A DNA stretch of 64,000 nucleotides from an uncultured Bacteroidales bacterium (GTDB taxonomy: Bacteria; Bacteroidota; Bacteroidia; Bacteroidales; UBA932): positions 11,679 to 75,678 of the forward strand of contig CAKVDS010000005.1 of the NCBI GenBank assembly GCA_934726455.1. Direction: 5' to 3'. This document shows, in pieces, positions 7,604 to 15,087 of this stretch; the stretch's first letter is position 1; the number at the start of each line of letters is the position of its first letter. A program made the position numbers and the translations under genes. The notes beneath the pieces are model-generated. The model made no database searches, had not been told where the DNA came from, and was given only the letters and a program-made list of their open reading frames with translations.

Positions 7604-10600
7604 ATGAAAAGAATCCTAACTCTCCTTGCGGCAGCCGCGATCAGCGCGGTGATGTCCGCCAACGTATCGGCCCAGAGCGGCGGATACGAGGTCAAGGGCA
7701 CAGTTGCCGACCAGACCGGGCCGGTAGTGGGAGCCACGGTGATGGAACCTGGCACCTCTACGGGCACAACCACAGATCTGGACGGTAATTTCAGCCTGAA
7801 GGTATCCTCAGCCTCCGCCACGGTGGAGGTCAGCTGCATAGGATACACCACCCTCACATTCAAGGCCTCCCAGCTCCCTGCAAGGATCGTCCTTAAAGAA
7901 GACAGCGAATTCATCGACGAAGTCGTCGTGATCGGTTACGGTACAGTCCGCAAAAGCGACATGACCGGCTCCGTTTCGGCTGTCAAGGCTGATCAGCTCA
8001 ACAAGGGTGTCATCACGTCTCCGGCCGACATGCTCCAGGGCAAGACCGCCGGCGTGGTAGTGACCGCAGGGGACGGAGCTCCGGGCTCCAGCAGCACCAT
8101 CCGCATCCGCGGCGGCTCATCCCTCAAGGCCAACAACAACCCTCTCGTAGTGGTGGACGGCCTGCCTCTGTCAGAGACCGCCATCAGCGGCGTGTCCGAT
8201 GCGCTCGCATCCATCAACCCCAACGACATCGAAACTTTCACCGTCCTCAAGGATGCCTCAGCCACCGCCATCTACGGTTCGAGAGCATCCAACGGTGTCA
8301 TCATGATCACCACCAAGAAAGGCTCCAGAACCAAGGGCCTGCACGTCAGCGCGGATGCCACAGTGTCCGTCAGCCAGAACGTCAAGTATGTAGACGTGCT
8401 TGACGGGGACGGGATGCGCGAGATCATGAAATGGTACCTCGGCGATCAGGGCGAGGCCTACAAGGCGCTCGGAAGCGAGAACACCGACTGGCAGAAAGAG
8501 ATCTTCCAGCTCGGCAAGAGCCTTGACGGCAATGTGGCCCTGTCAGGTAAAGTGGGGGGGTCACGACTGTTCAGCATGCCGTTCCGCGTGTCGCTCGGCT
8601 ACCACAACCAGGACGGTACCCTCAAGACATCCAGCTTCAAACGCGAGACCCTCGCCCTCAACCTCACCCCGACCCTGTTTGACGAGCACCTCACCGTCAA
8701 CCTCAACGGCAAGGGGATGAACATGGACAACCGCTTCGCAAACCAGGACGCCATCGGCAACGCGGTCAAGATGGACCCGACCCAGCCTGTCTACGACAGC
8801 AGCGAGAACGGACTCAACGGACTGTTCTGGTGGAACAACGGCAAGGGCACCCCTACCCTCGACAACGCCAACACCATGGCCATACAGAACCCTGTCGCGC
8901 TGCTCAATGACAAAAAGGACATCTCCAATGCCAAGCGCTTCATCGGCAACGCACAGTTCAACTATAAAGTACACGGCCTCGAAGACCTCCAGCTCAACCT
9001 CAACCTCGGTCTGGACTGGTCGAAATCAAACGGCACTGTTGACATAACCCCGGGCTCAGAGCAGTCTTTCCATGCCAAGCAGCAGTCAGGTTCCGGCTCG
9101 CACTCAGACTACAGCCAGAAGAAGATTGACAAGACCCTCGAGTTCTACGCCCAGTACAGCAAACAGCTGGGCAAGCACAACTTCAACGCCATGGCAGGTT
9201 ACTCATGGCAGCATTTCTACAACGAGACTTTCAACGTGGCCTACAAGGCCGACGGCACTCTCCCGAGCGATGCAAGCTACTACCTGAGCAACCCTAACAC
9301 ATTCAAGACAGAGTACTTCCTCGTGTCATTCTTCGGCAGGGTCAACTACAGCTGGGACGACAGGCTCCTGCTCACAGCGACCATCCGCAACGACGGCACC
9401 TCACGATTCTCCAACAACAAGTGGGGTCTCTTCCCTTCCGTGGCCGCAAGCTACAACTTCGGCAAAGAGGACTTCGTCCGCGACAGCGACATCCTCTCGG
9501 CCCTCAAGCTCCGCCTCAGCTACGGACAGACAGGACAGCAGGATCTCCAGTCCGGCGACTACCCTACCCTGGCCTCATACAAGTACAACACCAACCAGTC
9601 GATGTACCACTTCGGCCAGACCATGCTCATCCCTATCACCCCGCTCGGATACAACGCCGACCTGAAATGGGAGACCACCACGACCTACAATGTCGGTGTT
9701 GACTACGGCTTCCTCTCCGACCGCATCAGCGGAAGCGTCGACCTGTACAAGCGCGACACCAAGGACCTGCTCAACCGCACACCTGTGGCGGCCGGAGCCA
9801 ACCTGTCCAACTATCTTGACGCCAACATCGGAAACCTGACCAACAAGGGTCTGGAGTTCGAAATCAACGCCATCCCTGTCCAGACACGCGACTGGAGCTG
9901 GACCCTCGGGCTCAACGCATCCTACAACAAGACAGTCATCACCAAGCTCACCACCGATGACGAACGTGCGGACTACTACGGCATCACCACCGGAGGCATC
10001 TCCGGAGGCACCGGCAACACCATCCAGGTGCACCAGACCGGGCACGCCCCTAACTCGTTCTTCGTATACCAGCAGGTATATGACACTGACGGCAACCCTA
10101 TCGAAGGAGCTTATGTGGACCGCAACGGAGACGGCAAGATCAACACAGCCGACAAGTACTGCTACCAAAAGGCCGCTCCGGACTGGACATTCGGATTCAA
10201 CACCTCCCTTTCATGGAAGGAGTGGACTCTCGCGATGAGCGCGCACGCCAATGTCGGCAACTATGTCTACAACAATGTCGAGTCCGACTGCGACCTGCTC
10301 ACCGACCTCTGGGCCAACGGCTTCGTCAGCAACCGCTACCACACCGCGCAGAGCCACAATTTCGCCAGCTTCGGCCAGTATTTCTCCGACCTCTATGTGC
10401 AGGACGCCTCATTCCTTAAGATCGACAACATCACCCTGAGCCGCAGCTTCAGCTTCAACCAGGGAAAGGCTGTCCCGATGAGTTTCAACGTCTTCGCCAC
10501 AGTGCAGAACGTCGCCTGCCTCACCGGCTACGACGGCATCGACCCGGAGATTTTCTCCGGCATTGACAACAACATGTACCCGAGGCCACGCACCTGGATA

Positions 10601-10624
10601 CTTGGTGTCAAGTTCAACTTCTAA
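7604..10624 (+). CDS. susC: SusC-like TonB-dependent starch oligosaccharide importer
   Basis: The 1006-residue outer-membrane protein has a signal peptide ending near residue 24 (SANVSAQ), a carboxypeptidase-regulatory-like domain (about 26-105, VKGTVADQTGPVVGATV), a TonB box region (DEVVVIGYG, about 105-113), a plug domain and a 22-strand barrel that ends in a C-terminal aromatic residue (KFNF). It imports bound maltooligosaccharides with energy from TonB/ExbBD. The partner SusD lipoprotein is encoded 12 bases downstream. The starch specificity follows from the amylases in the same row. Synonymous codons are strongly C-ending, a feature shared by the whole locus. Confidence 0.93.
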   Translation: MKRILTLLAAAAISAVMSANVSAQSGGYEVKGTVADQTGPVVGATVMEPGTSTGTTTDLDGNFSLKVSSASATVEVSCIGYTTLTFKASQLPARIVLKEDSEFIDEVVVIGYGTVRKSDMTGSVSAVKADQLNKGVITSPADMLQGKTAGVVVTAGDGAPGSSSTIRIRGGSSLKANNNPLVVVDGLPLSETAISGVSDALASINPNDIETFTVLKDASATAIYGSRASNGVIMITTKKGSRTKGLHVSADATVSVSQNVKYVDVLDGDGMREIMKWYLGDQGEAYKALGSENTDWQKEIFQLGKSLDGNVALSGKVGGSRLFSMPFRVSLGYHNQDGTLKTSSFKRETLALNLTPTLFDEHLTVNLNGKGMNMDNRFANQDAIGNAVKMDPTQPVYDSSENGLNGLFWWNNGKGTPTLDNANTMAIQNPVALLNDKKDISNAKRFIGNAQFNYKVHGLEDLQLNLNLGLDWSKSNGTVDITPGSEQSFHAKQQSGSGSHSDYSQKKIDKTLEFYAQYSKQLGKHNFNAMAGYSWQHFYNETFNVAYKADGTLPSDASYYLSNPNTFKTEYFLVSFFGRVNYSWDDRLLLTATIRNDGTSRFSNNKWGLFPSVAASYNFGKEDFVRDSDILSALKLRLSYGQTGQQDLQSGDYPTLASYKYNTNQSMYHFGQTMLIPITPLGYNADLKWETTTTYNVGVDYGFLSDRISGSVDLYKRDTKDLLNRTPVAAGANLSNYLDANIGNLTNKGLEFEINAIPVQTRDWSWTLGLNASYNKTVITKLTTDDERADYYGITTGGISGGTGNTIQVHQTGHAPNSFFVYQQVYDTDGNPIEGAYVDRNGDGKINTADKYCYQKAAPDWTFGFNTSLSWKEWTLAMSAHANVGNYVYNNVESDCDLLTDLWANGFVSNRYHTAQSHNFASFGQYFSDLYVQDASFLKIDNITLSRSFSFNQGKAVPMSFNVFATVQNVACLTGYDGIDPEIFSGIDNNMYPRPRTWILGVKFNF

Positions 10625-10636
10625 TCATCGAAAACA

Positions 10637-12244
10637 ATGAAAAAGATAAAAATGATATCTCTGGCCCTTGCGGCCTGTCTGACGGGAGGCCTCGCCTCCT
10701 CCTGCGTCGGCGACCTCAACGTCACGCCGATCGACCCCAACACCGTCCTTCCGGAGGATGTCCTCAACAGCCAGGACGCGTTTACGGCACTCCTCTCCAA
10801 ATGCTATCAGGGGCTTTCCTGCTCGGCATCCGACGGCCCGGACAGCGATCCTGACATCGAAGGTGTGGACGGCGGATACGGACAATACATGAGAGCCCTG
10901 TTCAACATGCAGGAACTCACCACCGACGTGGCCACATGCTGCTGGAACGACGGCAACCTCTTCGACATCCACAACCTGAGCTGGAACTCCTCCAACGAAT
11001 TCGTGCTGTCGATGTACTACCGCATCTTCTTCCAGATAAGCCTCTGCAACGAGTTCATCCGCCGCTCCAACTCTACGGAGATCAGCGGATACGACCTCAA
11101 GGCTGCGTACATAGCCGAGGCCCGTGCGCTCAGGCTCTTCAGCTACTACCACGCCATCGACATGTTCGGCAACGTGCCTTTCTCCACCGAGAACGACTCC
11201 GTAGGCTCCACAGGCCCTCAGCAGATCTCCCGTCCCGACCTTTTCGCATGGATGGAGACCGAAGCTCTTGAGCTGTTGAACGGGACCGACCTCGCCGAAC
11301 CGGGCAAGAACGAATACGGACGCTGCGACAAGGGTCTTGTGCAGATGATCCTCGCAAAACTCTACCTCAACGCAGAAGTATGGGCCGGAACCCCGAGATA
11401 TGAGGATGCCGCCAAGATCTGTCAGCAGATCATCAGCGAATACCCTCTGCACACCACAAGCAGCGGCAAGTACAGCGCATGGCAGGAGCTCTTCTGCGCG
11501 GACAACCACCTCTGGACAGCCAACACCACATATAGTGGCGACGAGATCATCTTCGCCGTCGAGCAGGACGGCATCCTGACCCGCTCCTATGGCTGCACCA
11601 ACTTCCTGATTTTCGCCAGCACCGGTGCAAAGAAGCCTATGGACGCTTCCGCCATCGGCATCAGCTCCGGATGGGGCGGACTTTCCCTGACCGGAGCCTT
11701 CACCAGCAAGTTCGAGGAAGGCGACGCACGCGCCACTTTCTTCAAGGATCCTCAGTACGAGCAGTACATCGACGCTCTCCGCCGCGAGTCCGACAGTTGG
11801 TCAAACGGTTGGAAATCCATGAAGTTCCTCAACATCAACCATGACGGCAGCGCGGCCCAGAACGCCGGCTTCGTGGACACTGACTGGCCTGTTTTCCGCA
11901 GCGCTGACGCATACCTCATGTATGCCGAGTGCGCAGCCCGCGGAGCCGCCGACAAGACTCTGGGACAGGAGTACCTCAACGCCGTACGCTCAAGGGCCGG
12001 AGTTGGCCCTCTCACCCTCACCCTTGACAACATCATCGACGAGCGCGCCCGCGAGCTCTACTACGAAGGCTTCCGCCGTCAGGATCTCATCCGTTTCGAT
12101 CGTTTCACCTCCGACAAATACCTTTGGGAATTCAAGGGCGGAGTCAAGGAAGGCAAGGCGGTGGATGACCACTTCAACCTCTTCCCTCTCACTGCGGGGG
12201 ATGTCAACGCCAACGGCAATCTCAAACAGAACCCAGGATATTAG
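10637..12244 (+). CDS. susD: SusD-like surface starch-binding lipoprotein
   Basis: A 535-residue RagB/SusD family protein. The signal peptide ends in a lipobox (LASSC, Cys about residue 23), so it is lipid-anchored and probably surface-exposed on top of SusC. The N-terminal helices and the conserved stretches AEARALRLFSYY and RRQDLIRFDRF are typical of the family's TPR-like fold. It captures starch chains and closes the SusC barrel like a lid. It is preceded by susC and followed after 6 bases by the SusE/F-like gene. Confidence 0.93.
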   Translation: MKKIKMISLALAACLTGGLASSCVGDLNVTPIDPNTVLPEDVLNSQDAFTALLSKCYQGLSCSASDGPDSDPDIEGVDGGYGQYMRALFNMQELTTDVATCCWNDGNLFDIHNLSWNSSNEFVLSMYYRIFFQISLCNEFIRRSNSTEISGYDLKAAYIAEARALRLFSYYHAIDMFGNVPFSTENDSVGSTGPQQISRPDLFAWMETEALELLNGTDLAEPGKNEYGRCDKGLVQMILAKLYLNAEVWAGTPRYEDAAKICQQIISEYPLHTTSSGKYSAWQELFCADNHLWTANTTYSGDEIIFAVEQDGILTRSYGCTNFLIFASTGAKKPMDASAIGISSGWGGLSLTGAFTSKFEEGDARATFFKDPQYEQYIDALRRESDSWSNGWKSMKFLNINHDGSAAQNAGFVDTDWPVFRSADAYLMYAECAARGAADKTLGQEYLNAVRSRAGVGPLTLTLDNIIDERARELYYEGFRRQDLIRFDRFTSDKYLWEFKGGVKEGKAVDDHFNLFPLTAGDVNANGNLKQNPGY

Positions 12245-12250
12245 AATACA

Positions 12251-13363
12251 ATGAAAAAGTTTATATACAGCACTTTGGCACTTTTCGCCAGTCTCTGCGC
12301 CGTCTCATGCACGCAGAGCAAAGAGCTCGCCACTTATGACCCGGACAAGGTCGTCGCGCCGACGCTTGGCAATGTCAGCGGCATCAACCTCTCTGCCGAC
12401 GGGGCTGACGTGACCATAGAATTCGGCAAGGCCGATTTCGGACTGTCCGCCTCCGACACCTACACTCTCTACGCCTCATCATCCGAGTCTTTCGACAAGG
12501 TGGAAAAAGTAGGGGCGACCATAGCTGACGGAAAGATCACCATCAAACAGTCAGCGCTCAACAGCCTCATCCTCAACCTTGAAGGACAGCCAGGAGAGTC
12601 ATTCACCCTCTACCTGAGGCTCTCAGGCTTCATGACCAACGACAAGAACTCGGCGATTGAAAAAACCGTGTCGTATTCCAACATCGTCTCTGCCGCGTTC
12701 GTACCTTACAACCAGAACGTTCTCGACAAGGATGCCTACGAACACATCTGGGTGCAGGGCTCATACTGCGGCTGGTCGCATGACAAGAGCCAGTTCCTGT
12801 ACAACTACAGCAAGGACGGCGTGAAATACACCGGAGTGATCGACTTCGGCAGCAAGGCCTCGGAGGGCATCAAGTTCACCGGAGTCGGCTCATGGGACGA
12901 CGCCACCAACTGGGGCTCGGCCGACAGCGGCGAAGAGGCTGAAGCCGGCACGATACAGCTCGTCACCGGCAGCGGTTCCAAGAACATAGTCTGCTACAGC
13001 AAGCGCTTCTACATGTTCTCATTCGACCGCAAGACGCTCGTGCTCACCAAGGAGTGGAGCGCCAACAGCATCGGCATCGTGGGCACCATCAACGGATGGG
13101 GAAGTTCCCCGGACATAGAGATGAACTACAACAAGGACTACGTCCGCTTCTGGGCCGACCTTGAAACGACCCAGGACGAGGAAGTCAAGCTCCGCGCCGA
13201 TTCAGCCTGGGCCCTCAACTGGGGCGTGGACGGCAAGGAAGGAGGCGACAACATAAAGCTCGCCCCTGGCAAGTACCGTGTCTACCTCGATATCAACAAG
13301 GGAACTCTGGAGTTCAACGAGAAGATGTTCGGCAAAGAAGAACCGACAGCCGACAGCAAATAA
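12251..13363 (+). CDS. SusE/SusF-like starch-binding outer-membrane lipoprotein
   Basis: The 370-residue product has a lipoprotein signal (AVSC, Cys about residue 20), then an Ig-like SusE N-terminal domain (about 25-150, VVAPTLGNVSGINLS). Two starch-binding modules follow: one from about 155 to 265 (HIWVQGSYCGWSHD) and one from about 270 to 355 (GIVGTINGWGSSPD), with the aromatic pattern of the SusE/F modules. It has two binding modules, as in SusE, rather than the three of SusF, and no second SusE/F gene follows. It has no catalytic domain; its role is to hold starch at the cell surface. A hairpin follows the gene. Confidence 0.85.
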   Translation: MKKFIYSTLALFASLCAVSCTQSKELATYDPDKVVAPTLGNVSGINLSADGADVTIEFGKADFGLSASDTYTLYASSSESFDKVEKVGATIADGKITIKQSALNSLILNLEGQPGESFTLYLRLSGFMTNDKNSAIEKTVSYSNIVSAAFVPYNQNVLDKDAYEHIWVQGSYCGWSHDKSQFLYNYSKDGVKYTGVIDFGSKASEGIKFTGVGSWDDATNWGSADSGEEAEAGTIQLVTGSGSKNIVCYSKRFYMFSFDRKTLVLTKEWSANSIGIVGTINGWGSSPDIEMNYNKDYVRFWADLETTQDEEVKLRADSAWALNWGVDGKEGGDNIKLAPGKYRVYLDINKGTLEFNEKMFGKEEPTADSK

Positions 13364-13375
13364 TTTTCTTTTATT

Positions 13376-13416
13376 CGGATGCGTCCGGGCCGATAACCCG
13401 GATGCATCTGATTTTA
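13376..13416 (+). terminator. Hairpin between the SusE/F-like gene and the GH13 gene
   Basis: GATGCGTCCGGG at 13378-13389 pairs with CCCGGATGCATC at 13397-13408, with one wobble, around a 7-base loop, followed by a T-rich tail (ATTTTATTATC). It can act as a leaky terminator or as a barrier to 3' exonucleases that keeps the susCDE part of the transcript more abundant. No perfect -7 box lies in the remaining bases before 13430, so I think the downstream genes depend on read-through. Confidence 0.6.
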
Positions 13417-13429
13417 TTATCTTTACACC

Positions 13430-15070
13430 ATGATAAGATTCCGTTTTCCCCTTGCTCTGCTGCTTGCGCTCTCTCTTGTATTCGCCGGCTGCGACAAGAA
13501 AGGCACAGCTCCCGTGGAGCCGCCCGCACCGCAGATTCCGGACAGGACCGGAGAGTCCGGCATCAGCTACCAGATCCTCGTCTACTCTTTTGCGGACAGC
13601 GATTCTGACGGCTGCGGAGACTTCAAGGGCATAGAGCAGAGGCTCGACTACCTCAAGCAGATGGGAGTGCAGGCCCTGTGGCTCTCGCCCATCCACAAAT
13701 CGGCATCTTATCACGGATATGATGTGCTCGACTACTCGAGCATCGACCCTGATTTCGGAAGCGAGGAGGATTTCAAATCCCTGCTGGACGCGGCCCACGC
13801 CAAAGGAATCAAGATCTACTTAGACTATGTGCTCAACCACAATTCCAGAGACCACCAGTGGTTTCTTGACGCCAAATCAAGCCCTGACAGCAAGTACCGG
13901 GACTGGTACATATTCTCCGACAGCCCGCAGGAAGACATCAGGGACGGAAAGATAGCCATGATCTCCACAGAGGGGGCCGCAGGCTATGACTCCGGGCAGT
14001 GGTTCCCCACCGGGACAGGCTCCACCATGTACCACTCGCACTTCTGGACAGACTGGTTCGCCGACCTCAACTACGGCCCCGCCTCCAGTTGCGAGGAATC
14101 CGGGCCTTTCAAGGCCGTATGCGAGTCCGCCGACAAATGGATCCGGCTCGGCGTGGACGGATTCCGTCTGGATGCCGTCAAGCACATCTACCACAACGCC
14201 CGCTCGGACGAGAATCCGACATTTCTCAAGAAATTCTACGACCGCTGCAACGCAACCTACAAGGCCTCGGGCGGCAGCGGCGACTTCTACATGGTAGGGG
14301 AACATTTCAGCGCCGCCTCCGAAGTGGCCCCATACTACAAGGGCCTGCCAGCCTTTTTTGAATTCAGTTTCTGGTGGACTCTCAAAGACGCCATCAACGG
14401 CGGACGAGGCAGTTCTTTCGTGGCTGACATACAGGGATTCACCTCACAATACGCCAAATACAGACCCGATTATATCGAGGCCACCAAACTCTCCAATCAC
14501 GATGAGGACAGGGCAGGCAACGACCTCGGCAGAGACCGCAGCAAGATGAAGCTCGCCGGCGCGGTGCTGCTCACCTCGGGAGGACAGCCGTACATCTATC
14601 AAGGCGAGGAACTCGGCTACTGGGGAAGCAAGTCAGGCGGAGACGAATTTGTGCGTACCCCGATAATGTGGACCGCAGACGGCTCGGGACTCGCATCCGC
14701 AAGACTGGCGGGCAAAATTGACAAATCAATGCTGACAGCCGGCATGTCAGTTGAAAGCCAAGCCTCCGACCAGACCTCCGTACTCTCCCTCTACCGCAAA
14801 TTCGGAGAACTCCGTGACCGCTACAAAGCCCTGGCTAAAGGCAGCTTCGAATACTGTCCGGCCGCAGCGGCAAACCCTTCCGCAGCGGCATGGTACCGCG
14901 AATACGACGGGCAGCGCATCCTCGTGGTACACAACTTCGGCCCCGGCCTTGTCAATATCACTTTCTCCTCAGACAAACTTGACAACATGATCGGCTCCAA
15001 CGGCAGCGCTTCCGTCAAAGGGAAAAAGCTCAGTCTCGGAGCATATTCCTCAGCCCTGTTCCTGCAATGA
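13430..15070 (+). CDS. susG: Surface alpha-amylase lipoprotein, GH13 (SusG-like)
   Basis: A 546-residue lipoprotein (lipobox FAGC, Cys about residue 21) of glycoside hydrolase family 13. Conserved regions are visible in order: YLDYVLNH, GFRLDAVKH with nucleophile D248, VGEHF with acid/base E291 and SNHDEDR with D358. It should cut internal alpha-1,4 bonds of starch at the cell surface. It lacks the long CBM58 insertion known from B. thetaiotaomicron SusG, as the B-domain region is short. The next gene overlaps or abuts the stop (ATGA at 15067), so they are cotranscribed. The gene name is by role and context, not by strict orthology. Confidence 0.88.
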   Translation: MIRFRFPLALLLALSLVFAGCDKKGTAPVEPPAPQIPDRTGESGISYQILVYSFADSDSDGCGDFKGIEQRLDYLKQMGVQALWLSPIHKSASYHGYDVLDYSSIDPDFGSEEDFKSLLDAAHAKGIKIYLDYVLNHNSRDHQWFLDAKSSPDSKYRDWYIFSDSPQEDIRDGKIAMISTEGAAGYDSGQWFPTGTGSTMYHSHFWTDWFADLNYGPASSCEESGPFKAVCESADKWIRLGVDGFRLDAVKHIYHNARSDENPTFLKKFYDRCNATYKASGGSGDFYMVGEHFSAASEVAPYYKGLPAFFEFSFWWTLKDAINGGRGSSFVADIQGFTSQYAKYRPDYIEATKLSNHDEDRAGNDLGRDRSKMKLAGAVLLTSGGQPYIYQGEELGYWGSKSGGDEFVRTPIMWTADGSGLASARLAGKIDKSMLTAGMSVESQASDQTSVLSLYRKFGELRDRYKALAKGSFEYCPAAAANPSAAAWYREYDGQRILVVHNFGPGLVNITFSSDKLDNMIGSNGSASVKGKKLSLGAYSSALFLQ

Positions 15071-15087
15071 CAATAAACACCAAAACA

